Source: Tannerella forsythia (GTDB taxonomy: Bacteria > Bacteroidota > Bacteroidia > Bacteroidales > Tannerellaceae). Taken from it: a stretch of 45,747 nt of DNA. Below, one piece after another: positions 26,295-34,640 of this stretch (positions are counted from its first letter, which is position 1; every line of letters begins with the position of its first letter). Below the pieces are notes generated by a model. The model was given only the letters and a program-made list of their open reading frames with translations, did no database searches and was not told the origin of the DNA. Location of the stretch: assembly GCF_003860135.1 (NCBI RefSeq), contig NZ_RQYN01000020.1:1-45747 (forward strand). The letters are read 5' to 3'. The position numbers and the translations under genes are program-made.

Positions 26295-27053
26295 ATGGGA
26301 GAGATCTTGTTAGAAATAAAAGATTTGTACGCTGAGGTCGATGGTAAAGAGATTCTCAGGGGACTTAACCTGACCGTCAGGAAAGGTGAAATACACGCGA
26401 TTATGGGGCCGAACGGTTCCGGTAAAAGCACGCTCAGCAGTGTGCTCGTCGGTAATCCGGCGTTTACGGTGACGAAAGGAACCGTGATGTATAAGGGCAA
26501 AGACCTCTTGGAACTGTCGCCCGAAGAGCGGAGTTGCGAGGGGATGTTCCTCAGCTTCCAGTATCCGGTAGAAATCCCGGGAGTCAGCATGGTCAATTTC
26601 ATGCGGGCTGCGGTAAATGCACAACGTGAATATCGAAATGAAGAGCCGGTGTCGGCTTCTGATTTTCTGAAGATGATGCGTGAGAAACGCGAGATTGTGG
26701 AGCTTGATAATAAGTTGATGAGCCGTAGCGTCAATGAGGGTTTTTCCGGAGGAGAGAAGAAACGCAACGAGATTTTTCAGATGGCCATGCTCAATCCGAC
26801 CTTGGCGATTCTGGACGAGACGGACAGCGGCCTCGATATCGATGCGTTGCGCGTCGTAGCTAACGGGGTAAACAAACTCAAGTCGCCCGATAATGCGTCG
26901 ATTATCATCACTCACTATCAGCGTCTGCTCGATTATATCAAGCCCGATGTCGTGCATGTCCTCTACGAAGGACGTATTGTGAAAACTGCCGGAGCCGAAC
27001 TTGCCCTCGATTTGGAAAAGAAAGGATACGACTGGTTGAAAACTAACGATTGA
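26295..27053 (+). CDS. sufC: Fe-S cluster assembly ATPase SufC
   Basis: 252 residues from the ATG at 26295; an in-frame TTG at 26271 would add eight residues and overlap the barrel gene, and is less likely since MGEILLEIKDLYAEV is the normal SufC opening. ABC ATPase motifs: Walker A GPNGSGKST, Q-loop near FQYPVEIPGV, signature FSGGEKKRNE (typical SufC variant), Walker B LAILDETDSGLD and the switch His in IITHYQR. SufC powers the SufBC2D scaffold. It is followed by sufD after 7 nt. Confidence 0.97.
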   Translation: MGEILLEIKDLYAEVDGKEILRGLNLTVRKGEIHAIMGPNGSGKSTLSSVLVGNPAFTVTKGTVMYKGKDLLELSPEERSCEGMFLSFQYPVEIPGVSMVNFMRAAVNAQREYRNEEPVSASDFLKMMREKREIVELDNKLMSRSVNEGFSGGEKKRNEIFQMAMLNPTLAILDETDSGLDIDALRVVANGVNKLKSPDNASIIITHYQRLLDYIKPDVVHVLYEGRIVKTAGAELALDLEKKGYDWLKTND

Positions 27054-27060
27054 CGGAGAG

Positions 27061-28437
27061 ATGAACAGTGTGCATATACCGGATAAGCATACGATGCATC
27101 CGGAAAAACAATACGTCGATCTTTTTACGCAGCACGAAGATGTGCTCCGTCATCATGCGCCGGCGTTTATGAACGCTCTACGGACGCAGGCGCTGGCCGA
27201 TTTCGAGCAGGCGGGATTTCCTTCCCCCCGGCACGAAGACTATCGCTATACCGATGTTGCCAAGGCGTTTGCGCCTGACTATGGGGTGAATCTGACCCGT
27301 CTGCATGTGCCCACCAACCCTTCGGACGTGTTCCGCTGCGATGTGCCGAACATGAGTACCTCGCTCTATTTCGTGGTCAACGATTCGTTTCATACCGATA
27401 CGTTACCGAAAGCTTCATTGCCCGAAGGGGTATATGCGGGTGGCATGCACGCCTTTGCCGAGCTTCACCCTGATGTGGCTTCGCGCTACTATGGCAAGGC
27501 CGCCGATACTTCGGCCGATGCCGTCAGCGCTCTCAATACGATGCTGGCACAAGACGGCTTCGTGCTTTATGTGCCGCGTGGCGTCCACGTCGAACGTCCC
27601 GTACAATTGATTAATATTTTACGCAGTACGGTCGACCTGATGGCGAACCGTCGCGTGTTGATCATCATGGAGCCGCACGCGTCGGCCAGACTGCTTGTCT
27701 GCGATCACAGCATGGATGATGTTAAATTCTTAGCCACGCAGGTCGTTGAAATCTTTGCCGAAGAAGGAGCATTCTTCGACTACTATGATCTGGAAGAAAG
27801 TTCGGCTTCGACTACGCGTTTTTCGTCGCTCTACGTCGAACAGGCGGCTTCGTCCAATGTCTTGGTCAACGGTATAACGCTTAATAACGGACTGACCCGT
27901 AATAATTACCGGATTCGTCTGAATGGTGAGGGAGCAGAGGCCACACTCTGTGGAATGGCTATCGAAGACCGGGATCAGCAGGTGGATACGTACACGCATA
28001 TTACGCATGCCGTGCCGCATTGCACCAGCGTCGAACTATTTAAAAACGTGCTCGACGAGCGGGCGGTAGGGGTTTTCAGCGGGCGGATTCTGGTGAACGA
28101 AGGCGCTCAGAAAACACAAGCTTACCAGACGAACCGTAACATGTGCCTTACGCCCGATGCCCGCATGTACAGCAAGCCGCAGCTCGAAATTTATGCCGAC
28201 GACGTGAAATGCTCGCATGGCATGACGACCGGTCAACTTGATGAACAGGCACTCTTTTACATGCAAAGTCGCGGCCTTCCTTACGAAGAGGCGCGAATGC
28301 TGCTCAGTGTCGCTTTTATGTCGGATGTGATTGACCATGTCCGGCTCGAAGCCTTAAAAGACCGTCTGCATCTGCTTGTCGAAAAACGCTTCCGCGGCGA
28401 ATTGGCTCGATGCGCCGGATGCAAATGCGGAACCTGA
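27061..28437 (+). CDS. sufD: Fe-S cluster assembly protein SufD
   Basis: 458 residues. The ATG at 27061 is chosen because GGAGAG lies just upstream; an inner ATG at 27094 is the alternative. The beta-helix core shows FVLYVPRGVHVERPVQLIN, RVLIIMEPHASARLLVCDH, LEESSASTTRFSS and the C-terminal family block KPQLEIYADDVKCSHGMTTG followed by GQLDEQALFYMQSRGL. SufD partners SufB in the SufBC2D complex and is needed for iron acquisition in the models studied. The C-terminus ends in CAGCKCGT, a cysteine-rich tail. A rho-independent terminator follows at 28464. Confidence 0.95.
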   Translation: MNSVHIPDKHTMHPEKQYVDLFTQHEDVLRHHAPAFMNALRTQALADFEQAGFPSPRHEDYRYTDVAKAFAPDYGVNLTRLHVPTNPSDVFRCDVPNMSTSLYFVVNDSFHTDTLPKASLPEGVYAGGMHAFAELHPDVASRYYGKAADTSADAVSALNTMLAQDGFVLYVPRGVHVERPVQLINILRSTVDLMANRRVLIIMEPHASARLLVCDHSMDDVKFLATQVVEIFAEEGAFFDYYDLEESSASTTRFSSLYVEQAASSNVLVNGITLNNGLTRNNYRIRLNGEGAEATLCGMAIEDRDQQVDTYTHITHAVPHCTSVELFKNVLDERAVGVFSGRILVNEGAQKTQAYQTNRNMCLTPDARMYSKPQLEIYADDVKCSHGMTTGQLDEQALFYMQSRGLPYEEARMLLSVAFMSDVIDHVRLEALKDRLHLLVEKRFRGELARCAGCKCGT

Positions 28438-28463
28438 AGCAGGTTATGTTCTTTAATATAGCT

Positions 28464-28494
28464 GTCCGGTAAAAATAAATCGGACGTTTTTCTT
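28464..28494 (+). terminator. Rho-independent terminator of the suf operon
   Basis: GTCCGGT and ATCGGAC form a 7-bp stem with one G-T pair, loop AAAAATAA, followed by GTTTTTCTT. It begins 26 nt past the sufD stop. The same bases are part of the left inverted repeat, so a competing longer hairpin with 28493-28504 is possible. Confidence 0.7.
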
Positions 28495-28518
28495 ATCGGA
28501 CAGCCATCGTTCTTTTAC

Positions 28519-28894
28519 TTGAAGAATGAGGCCTTTAAGGTCAAGCAACGTTTCCTTAAGATGAAGGAACGCTTCCTTAAGGTCAAGGATCGTTTCCTTA
28601 AGATGAAGGAACACTTCCTTAAGGTTAAGGATCGTTTCCTTAAGATGAAGGACGCTTCCTTAAGGTGAAGGATCGTTTCCTTAAGATGAAGGAACGCTTC
28701 CTTAAGGTCAAGGATCGTTTCCTTAAGATGAAGGAATGCTTCCTTAAGGTGAAGGATCGTTTCCTTAAGATGAAGGACGCTTCCTTAAGGTGAAGGATCG
28801 TTTCCTTAAGATGAAGGAACACTTCCTTAAGATGAAGGAATGCTTCCTTAAGATGAAGGATCGTTTCCTTAAGATGAATGAGTGCTTCCTTAAG
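28519..28894. repeat. Tandem array of 18 units of 21 bp (two of 20 bp)
   Basis: Units end in CTTAAG. Type A reads ATGAAGGAACGCTTCCTTAAG-like (20 given: TGAAGGAACGCTTCCTTAAG) and type B GTCAAGGATCGTTTCCTTAA+G; they mostly alternate, giving a 42-bp period, until 28811 where A-like units run on. The first unit is degenerate. The 20-bp units at 28645 and 28770 each begin an identical 41-bp pair, suggesting segmental duplication. AAGGAA and TTCCTT arms alternate along the array, with 3- and 6-nt loops. The 20-bp units break every reading frame, which argues against coding. Confidence 0.92.
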
Positions 28895-29047
28895 ATCAAG
28901 AAGTCTTTTCGGATGATAGAGGACGAAAGAACGCTTGTATTTTATCGGACAGCTATACTATTTTTTACTACTTTTCACTTCTCTCCCTTTGTCCGGATCA
29001 TGACATTCGGTATAAGGGGGAGAAGAATTACAAAACACAACGAACAG

Positions 29048-29521
29048 ATGAAGACATTTTTTAAAACAATCTTTCCGCTTTTGCTCACCGTGGTGTTGCT
29101 GACCCGTTGCGGAGGAAGCGAACCGAAGAATTTTGCTTATACCTACGTGCTGGAGAGTACCCGAACGTATCGGCTTTTTTTCTCGTTAGACAGCCTGGGG
29201 CATTACGTCGTAGAGAAGCAAAACATCCGTTTTGAACAGTACGAACCTTACCGTGCGGAAGGGACACTGACCGACGAGGAATATGCGCGATTCAAATCGT
29301 TACTGGCAAAAAGTAAGCTTTTCGACATGAACAATTCATACGGCTTTGAGAAGGAACCGGATCAGCCTGTAGCCGACATGATCTACCAAATTGCCTATCA
29401 AGCGGACGGGCGTGAAAAATTTATTACCATCCGACACGAAGAGTCCATGCGTTTTTCCCGTCACTTTACGGAGTTGCTGAAATATACGAACGAGTTTATC
29501 AGTGACCGAGTCAAGGAATAG
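29048..29521 (+). CDS. Small hypothetical lipoprotein
   Basis: 157 residues from the ATG at 29048 (MKTFFKTIFPLLLTVVLL). A hydrophobic leader ends in LLTRCGG with Cys21; Arg at -1 is unusual for a lipobox, so lipidation is likely but not sure. The mature part (AYTYVLESTRTYRLFFSLDSL, read in pieces; EGTLTDEEYARFKSLL; IRHEESMRFSRHFTELLKY) looks like a compact alpha/beta fold of the kind seen in many Bacteroidales hypothetical lipoproteins. The frame is open upstream through the 21-bp array to 28790, but that part is repeat, not gene. It converges with the AI-2E-type gene, 6 nt apart. Confidence 0.72.
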   Translation: MKTFFKTIFPLLLTVVLLTRCGGSEPKNFAYTYVLESTRTYRLFFSLDSLGHYVVEKQNIRFEQYEPYRAEGTLTDEEYARFKSLLAKSKLFDMNNSYGFEKEPDQPVADMIYQIAYQADGREKFITIRHEESMRFSRHFTELLKYTNEFISDRVKE

Positions 29522-29527
29522 CCGTTA

Positions 29528-30547
29528 TCACATCTTGCCTTTGTCCAGATATTCGGTCTTAAACATTTTGATCAGCAGAAAAAAGATGGAGAGCAACAGC
29601 GGGCCGAAAATGATCCCCCAGAATCCGAAAACCGACAGGCCGAGAATTACGCCGAAAACGGTGATCAGCGGATGCGTATCGGCCAGTTTTTTCTGAAGGA
29701 CGAAACGGATCACATTGTCGATATTCGTGAGGATGATGGCGCAGAATGCTCCCAAGCCGATCGCGTTCGTCCAATCGCCGACCAACATCAGGTACACCAC
29801 GATCGGTACCCATACGATGCCGGTGCCAACCAATGGAATGATGGTTGAAAAGCACGTCAGAAAACCGAAAAGCAAAGCGCTCGGCACACCGAATATCAGA
29901 TACCCGATGTAGGCAATCAAGCCTTGTATGACGGCAAGTAAAGGGATACCGATCGCGTTGGAACGTACCATAACGTATACTTCGTTGGCAATATCTTTCC
30001 TATTCTCAGGGTTAAATGGGAGCAATTCATAGAAATACTGCTCAATCGCCCGGAAATTAAGCAGGATGAAATACAACAAGAAAATCAGCACCACAACGGT
30101 CACGACCATACTGCTCATCTGACTGATAAGGTACTGTATGGCTGTACTGATATAGCTCGTAGCCGTTGTCAGATTCTCGGACGAGAACAAATCGTAGCCG
30201 AATCGTTGCTGAAGTTGCATCTCCAGATTTTCAATCATTTTTTGCAGGGATGAAATGTCCATGTTGATGTCCTGTACTTTTCCCAGCAACGCCGAAACCA
30301 TAAAATACAGCGGAACCGTAATAACGACCGCTACTTCGAACAGGATAAGGAACGTGGCCAGAACATGATTCATCTTTTTCTTCTCTGTCAGGTAAATCAT
30401 TTGTCGGCGTACGATCACAAAAATAGTGAAAGCCCCAAGTAGCCCGTTTACAAACACCCACAATTCCTTAACAATCACCCATCCCAACAACAAGATCAGG
30501 ATACCGAGCGAATATTTCCAATATTTTTCTTTTCCTGCCGAAGCCAT
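29528..30547 (-). CDS. AI-2E family transporter (PerM/YdiK type)
   Basis: 339 residues with about seven to eight membrane helices. Family landmarks are LLGAFTIFVIVRRQMIYL near the N-terminus, a periplasmic/cytosolic helical part (residues about 95-145), VTVVVLIFLLYFILLNF, then GVPSALLFGFLTCFSTIIPLVGTGIVWVP read in pieces, which holds the conserved P-x-x-G segment, and GLSVFGFWGIIFGPLLLSI near the end. The superfamily covers exporters of several solutes, among them AI-2 and Na+/H+ antiporters; the cargo here is unknown. It lies 57 nt downstream of tyrA on the same strand, separated by a hairpin. Confidence 0.9.
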   Translation of the reverse strand: MASAGKEKYWKYSLGILILLLGWVIVKELWVFVNGLLGAFTIFVIVRRQMIYLTEKKKMNHVLATFLILFEVAVVITVPLYFMVSALLGKVQDINMDISSLQKMIENLEMQLQQRFGYDLFSSENLTTATSYISTAIQYLISQMSSMVVTVVVLIFLLYFILLNFRAIEQYFYELLPFNPENRKDIANEVYVMVRSNAIGIPLLAVIQGLIAYIGYLIFGVPSALLFGFLTCFSTIIPLVGTGIVWVPIVVYLMLVGDWTNAIGLGAFCAIILTNIDNVIRFVLQKKLADTHPLITVFGVILGLSVFGFWGIIFGPLLLSIFFLLIKMFKTEYLDKGKM

Positions 30548-30561
30548 ATTTTTTCTATTTT

Positions 30562-30600
30562 AAACCGCGTAAAGGTAAAAAGTTTTCCGGTTACGCGTTT
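30562..30600 (-). terminator. Hairpin between tyrA and the AI-2E-type gene
   Basis: On the minus strand AAACGCGTAA pairs with TTACGCGGTTT, ten base pairs with one bulged G, around an 18-nt loop. It lies directly after tyrA. No long U-run follows, so termination may be partial; TACCTTTA at 30570-30577 (one base off TAnnTTTG) inside it could serve as promoter for the permease gene. Confidence 0.45.
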
Positions 30601-30604
30601 GACT

Positions 30605-31378
30605 CTATTCGATTTTTTTGCGCAGACGCGCCAAATAGCCTCGCATTGCCTCCGTATCGCGCTCGGCGATGATTTTCTGTAATTCGTCCAGCTCGCGCTG
30701 GATACGGTCGATCTGCCTCGGCGTGCGTGGATTAAACAAGATTTCGCTCAGCAGATAATCATCTTCGGAAAGGACGCCTCGCGCGATTTTCATGTGGCGT
30801 CTGAAAGTCGTTCCCGGCGCATCCTGATGTACCATCGTTGCGACAAAGACGAATGTCGAAGCGAACGGAATGCCCAACGAGTAAGCGACGACTTTATCGT
30901 GCTCCTCGAATGTATATTCGAAAATATTCAATTTCAGTCTTTCATATAAATCTTTGAAGAAGATTCTGCCGAGGTGATCGCCTTCGGAGATGATGATGGC
31001 GTTCTCCTGCATCAGGTTGCCGAGGTTCGCGAACGTAGGCCCGAACATCGGATGGGTAGAGACATAGGGAAATCCGCAGTCTTTGTAGAATTCCAGCAGG
31101 TTCGTTTTCACCGAAGCGATGTCGGCAATGATGCAATAGGGCCGAAGGTGCGGCAATACGCTTCGGAAAGCCTCGATCGTTTGGGTCAGCGTCACGCAGT
31201 TGATGACCATCTCGGGGGCAAACGCGTCGATCTCGTCGACCGATTGCATGCGCAAGGCATTGTAGATAAAACGCATCCGTTTGGGGTCTTGTTCAAGTAC
31301 GGCCACCTCGTGGTCGAAACTCAGCAGGTCGGTAAAGAAAGCCCCCATCTTTCCCGCTCCCAAAATCAATATTTTCAT
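30605..31378 (-). CDS. tyrA: Prephenate dehydrogenase
   Basis: 257 residues. An N-terminal NAD(P)-binding fold opens with ILGAGKMGAFF; VINCVTLTQTIEAF, CIIADIASVKTNLLEFY, YVSTHPMFGPTFA and AYSLGIPFAST are the TyrA signature blocks, including the His-Pro-Met-Phe-Gly-Pro segment around the active site. It oxidatively decarboxylates prephenate to 4-hydroxyphenylpyruvate for tyrosine. The protein is short (no ACT domain). It is last in the four-gene minus-strand operon, 12 nt after the DAHP synthase gene. Confidence 0.93.
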   Translation of the reverse strand: MKILILGAGKMGAFFTDLLSFDHEVAVLEQDPKRMRFIYNALRMQSVDEIDAFAPEMVINCVTLTQTIEAFRSVLPHLRPYCIIADIASVKTNLLEFYKDCGFPYVSTHPMFGPTFANLGNLMQENAIIISEGDHLGRIFFKDLYERLKLNIFEYTFEEHDKVVAYSLGIPFASTFVFVATMVHQDAPGTTFRRHMKIARGVLSEDDYLLSEILFNPRTPRQIDRIQRELDELQKIIAERDTEAMRGYLARLRKKIE

Positions 31379-31390
31379 TGTTTGTTCGAT

Positions 31391-32461
31391 TTATTCGTTC
31401 ATGACAATCATTTGCTGGCGTACCGACTCCTCGTGAATCTCTTTCAGGATGGCCAGTACGAAGTCGGGATTCAGGTCCATGGCCATGCCTGCCTTCGTGC
31501 GATTTTCCAGAATCTCTCCGTAGCGAGGCGTTTGCAGTACCGGCATTTGGTGTTCTTTTTTATATACCCCGATCTCTCGCGAGATGCGCATGCGTTTGGC
31601 CAGCAGCTCAAGCAGATTCTCGTCGATCCCGTCGATTTGTCGGCGCAATTCGTGCAGATTCTCGGTCGTCTGATTCGACTCGCGGATGACGAGCAGGTTC
31701 AGTACATAATCCAGCACATCGGGTGTAATCTGCTGTGCCGCATCGCTCCACGCGTGGTCGGGAGCGCAATGCGATTCGATGATCAACCCGTCGAAATTCA
31801 AGTCCATCGCCTGCTGACAGAGTGAGGCGATCAGTTCGCGTTTGCCTCCGATATGGCTGGGGTCGCAAATGATCGGTAAGTTCGGCATGCGGCGACGCAA
31901 CTCGATGGCGATATGCCAGAGCGGAAGATTGCGATACATCTTCTTGTCGAACGAACTGAACCCGCGATGTACCGCCCCGATGCGGTGGATGCCCGCCCCG
32001 TAAAGCCGCTCGATGGCGCCGATCCATAGCTCCAGATCGGGATTGACCGGGTTTTTGACCAGCACGGGTATGTCGACCCCTCGCAGCGCGTCGGCTACAT
32101 CTTGCATGGCAAACGGATTGACGGCTGTTCGCGCACCGATCCATAAAACGTCGACTCCGGCCTTTAAGGCTTCAAAAACATGATCTCTCGTGGCCACCTC
32201 GGTAGCGACGTACATGCCCGTCTCTTCCTTTACCTTTTTCAACCATTGCAGTCCAATGGTGCCTACTCCTTCAAAGCCGCCGGGTTTGGTTCGAGGCTTC
32301 CAGATACCCGCACGAAAGATACGAATGCCGATGGCGGCCAATCCTTTGGCCGTAGTCAAGACCTGCTCTTCGGTTTCGGCACTGCACGGTCCGGAAATCA
32401 CGAGCGGACGCTTGTCTTCGATTCCCGGTAATAAAATAGATTGTAGTTCTAACTGTTCCAT
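31391..32461 (-). CDS. DAHP synthase fused to type II chorismate mutase
   Basis: 356 residues from the ATG at 32461 (MEQLELQSILLPG); an in-frame ATG at 32488 is less likely. Residues about 1-260 are 3-deoxy-7-phosphoheptulonate synthase of the type that resembles KDO8P synthase: VISGPCSAETEEQ, RAGIWKPRTKPGGFEG, TEVATRDHVFEA, WIGARTAVNPFA, VKNPVNPD, ICDPSHIGGKRE and IESHCAPDHAWSDAAQQ. Residues about 270-356 are an AroQ chorismate mutase (LHELRRQIDGIDENLLELL, RMRISREIGVYKKE). The fusion catalyses the first shikimate step and the branch to prephenate, and mutase-linked feedback is common in this class. Confidence 0.94.
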   Translation of the reverse strand: MEQLELQSILLPGIEDKRPLVISGPCSAETEEQVLTTAKGLAAIGIRIFRAGIWKPRTKPGGFEGVGTIGLQWLKKVKEETGMYVATEVATRDHVFEALKAGVDVLWIGARTAVNPFAMQDVADALRGVDIPVLVKNPVNPDLELWIGAIERLYGAGIHRIGAVHRGFSSFDKKMYRNLPLWHIAIELRRRMPNLPIICDPSHIGGKRELIASLCQQAMDLNFDGLIIESHCAPDHAWSDAAQQITPDVLDYVLNLLVIRESNQTTENLHELRRQIDGIDENLLELLAKRMRISREIGVYKKEHQMPVLQTPRYGEILENRTKAGMAMDLNPDFVLAILKEIHEESVRQQMIVMNE

Positions 32462-32497
32462 ACACCTTATTTTTTTTCTGTTTATCAAAACTTCGTT

Positions 32498-33706
32498 TTA
32501 TTGTTTTCGTATACGGTTTACCCGTTCCAGCGCTTCGGCCAGCTGCTCGTCTTTGCAACAGAGCGACAGCCGTACATAGCGTTCGCCCGCACTGCCGAAA
32601 ATAAATCCGGGTGTGATAAAGACCTTAGCTTCGCGCAGTACACGATCGGCCAGCGCTTCACCGCTTATTTCCGTATCGGCGATCTTTCCCCAGAGAAACA
32701 TACCCACTTGCTGCTCGTCGTAGGTACAATTCAAGGCTTCCATGATTTGCCCGGCCAACTTGCGACGTCCCCGATAGATACGGTTCATCTCGGCATACCA
32801 AGCCGGCGGTGCATTCAACGCTTCGACTACGGCCGACTGCATCGGGCGAAATTGCCCTGAATCGACGTTACTCTTCACTTTCAGAATCCATTGTACGAAC
32901 CGCGCGTTCGACACCAGCATCGCCATACGCCATCCGGGCATGTTGTGCGCTTTGCTCATCGAATTAAGCTCGACAGCGATTTCTTTGGCTCCTTCTACGC
33001 GCAGGATGCTACGCGGATGATCGTTGAGGATGAAGCTGTACGGGTTATCGTGACAGATCACGATTCCGTGGCGACGGCCAAAAGCGATCAGCCGTTCGAA
33101 CAGAGCCTCGTCTCCGTCGGTACCGGTCGGCATATTCGGGTAGTTCGTCCACATCAGTTTGATGCGGGCGAGGCCGCTGGCCTTTCGCTCGTCCACAATC
33201 CGTTCCAGCGCGTCGAAGTCGGGTTGCCAGCCGTTCGATTCGTGTAGCTCGTAGGCGATGAGGTCTGCCCCGACAAGCCGGCTCACCGAATTGTAGGTCG
33301 GATAGCCCGGATTAGGCACGAGCACGCCGTCGCCCGGGTTGAGGAAAGCCATGGAGATATGCAGAATCCCTTCTTTCGATCCGATAAGCGGCAGGATTTC
33401 CGTTTCGGGGTCTGCCTCTACGCCGAACCATCGCCGATACCATCCGGCATAGCTGTGCCGCAGTTCGGGAATGCCTGTATAAGGTTGGTAACCGTGCACA
33501 TCCGGTCGGCATGCTTCGCGACAGAGCGTGGCGATGGCTTCGTCGGACGGCGGCAAGTCGGGACTTCCTACGCCAAGGCTGATCACACGCATTCCCGCGG
33601 CGTTCATTGCGGCGACTTCTTTCAGTTTCTTTGAGAAATAATATTCCTGCACGCTGTCTACACGCGTAGCGGGCATAACATCATAAACCTTGTTTTCCTT
33701 CTGCAT
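32498..33706 (-). CDS. PLP-dependent aminotransferase, probably aromatic
   Basis: 402 residues, class I fold. Motifs: LGVGSPDLPPSD, YQPYTGIPELRHSYAGWY, LIGSKEGILHISMAF, NPGYPTYNSVSRLVGA, NYPNMPTGTDGD, CHDNPYSFIL, and the PLP-lysine block NSMSKAHNMPGWRM. It resembles LL-diaminopimelate/aspartate-type aminotransferases, but its place between prephenate dehydratase and DAHP synthase-chorismate mutase points to transamination of phenylpyruvate and 4-hydroxyphenylpyruvate; that role is inferred from context. It overlaps the end of pheA by 26 nt, so translation is probably coupled. Confidence 0.88.
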   Translation of the reverse strand: MQKENKVYDVMPATRVDSVQEYYFSKKLKEVAAMNAAGMRVISLGVGSPDLPPSDEAIATLCREACRPDVHGYQPYTGIPELRHSYAGWYRRWFGVEADPETEILPLIGSKEGILHISMAFLNPGDGVLVPNPGYPTYNSVSRLVGADLIAYELHESNGWQPDFDALERIVDERKASGLARIKLMWTNYPNMPTGTDGDEALFERLIAFGRRHGIVICHDNPYSFILNDHPRSILRVEGAKEIAVELNSMSKAHNMPGWRMAMLVSNARFVQWILKVKSNVDSGQFRPMQSAVVEALNAPPAWYAEMNRIYRGRRKLAGQIMEALNCTYDEQQVGMFLWGKIADTEISGEALADRVLREAKVFITPGFIFGSAGERYVRLSLCCKDEQLAEALERVNRIRKQ

Positions 33707-34523
33707 ATTCTCCTAAAATTTTCAAATCCTTCGTCAGCGGCATAATCGCATCCAGCGCTTGTTTGTAGCGTGGATAATCCGAAAACGTCAGATTGACGTA
33801 AAACAAATATTCCCATTCGCGCCCGATAATCGGCAACGACTGTATTTTCGACAGATTCATATCATAGAACGAGAGGATCGTCAGTACTTTCGAGAGGCTG
33901 CCGGCCGTATGTGGCAAGGAGAAGACGAGCGAGGCCTTGTTCTTCGTCACTCCTTCAAGGAGTTCGGAAGCCATCGACGGCGTGGCCACGGCCAGAAAGC
34001 GCGTATAGTTGCGTTTGTTCGTCTCGATGCCTTCGGCCAGTACTTCCAGTCCGTACATCTCGGCTGCCCGACGCGCACAGATAGCGGCATGACCGTTCAT
34101 TTTCTCCGCGGCGATTCGTCGTGCGCTGCCCGCTGTGTCGTCCATTTCGACGAGTTTGACATGCGGAAGCGTCGCGAGGAAATCATCGCATTGCATCAGT
34201 GCGATCGGATGCGAATTGACTTCGGTAAGGTCGGATATTGTCGTTTTCGGCAGTGCGGCGAGTGAGTGCATGATACGTAATTTATACTCCCCCGCTACTA
34301 CGCATCCGCTCTGCCGAATCAGCTCGTGATTCTGCAACAGACTGCCGGCAATCGTGTTCTCGATCGCCATGATTCCGACCGTCCGGTCGTCGGACGCGAC
34401 TTTTCGTACAAGCTCCTTGAACGTCTCGCACGGTACTAACTCGATCGGTTCGTCTTCGAAATAGCGATGTGCCGCTACATCATGATACGAACCGGCTACT
34501 CCTTGTATGGCCACTTTTCTCAT
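33681..34523 (-). CDS. pheA: Prephenate dehydratase with ACT domain
   Basis: 280 residues. The catalytic part (1-180) begins VAIQGVAGSYHDVAA and carries MAIENTIAGSLLQNHELI, HPIALMQC, DTAGSARRIA, AICARRAAEMYGLEVL and the TRF motif (NYTRFLAVAT) that is essential in this family. Residues about 190-280 are an ACT domain (SLVFSLPHTAGSLSKVL, KIQSLPIIGREWEYLFYV) for phenylalanine feedback. The enzyme converts prephenate to phenylpyruvate. It is first in the operon and lies 30 nt downstream of the attenuator terminator, so its expression is expected to depend on the leader at 34553-34762. Confidence 0.95.
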   Translation of the reverse strand: MRKVAIQGVAGSYHDVAAHRYFEDEPIELVPCETFKELVRKVASDDRTVGIMAIENTIAGSLLQNHELIRQSGCVVAGEYKLRIMHSLAALPKTTISDLTEVNSHPIALMQCDDFLATLPHVKLVEMDDTAGSARRIAAEKMNGHAAICARRAAEMYGLEVLAEGIETNKRNYTRFLAVATPSMASELLEGVTKNKASLVFSLPHTAGSLSKVLTILSFYDMNLSKIQSLPIIGREWEYLFYVNLTFSDYPRYKQALDAIMPLTKDLKILGEYAEGKQGL

Positions 34524-34552
34524 TTTTCTGTTTCTTTTCTGTTCGCAACCTC

Positions 34553-34585
34553 AAAAAAAAAATCCCGCCATTCACATGGCAGGAT
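34553..34585 (-). terminator. Attenuator terminator in the pheA leader
   Basis: On the minus strand ATCCTGCCAT and ATGGCGGGAT form a 10-bp stem (one G-T pair) with loop GTGA, followed directly by a run of ten T. The arm bases TCCTGCC (34578-34584) are also complementary to GGCAGGA inside the leader-peptide gene (34646-34652), which gives an alternative antiterminator pairing. It lies between the leader peptide and pheA, not at the end of a gene. Confidence 0.88.
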
Positions 34586-34640
34586 CTTTTTTTAATGTCT
34601 AATACCCCTTATGGTACTTTCTTAGATTGTTTTACACATA

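Larger units (their letters stand above)
28457..28957. repeat. 501-bp element bounded by 18-bp inverted repeats (MITE-like)
   Basis: TATAGCTGTCCGGTAAAA at 28457-28474 is the reverse complement of TTTTATCGGACAGCTATA at 28940-28957 with one mismatch. A further copy of TTATCGGACAGC at 28493-28504 can pair with the left arm. The interior is almost wholly the 21-bp array. No transposase is encoded. Both ends sit at TATA, so a TA target duplication is possible but cannot be shown. Confidence 0.6.
28438..29047. other. Intergenic region: terminator, inverted-repeat-bounded element and 21-bp array
   Basis: The 610-nt gap holds the sufD terminator (28464-28494), an element bounded by 18-bp inverted repeats (28457-28957) and an array of 21-bp units (28519-28894). 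The last 90 nt, about 28958-29047, must hold the promoter of the following lipoprotein gene; no exact TAnnTTTG match was found there. Confidence 0.7.

Noticed and set aside
28640-29047. Open frames on both strands in the 21-bp array (MKxRFLK repeats on plus, LRKRSF repeats on minus), one reading into the lipoprotein gene
   Set aside because: Two 20-bp units break the frame, both strands are open because of the repeat, and the lipoprotein has a good signal peptide starting at 29048.
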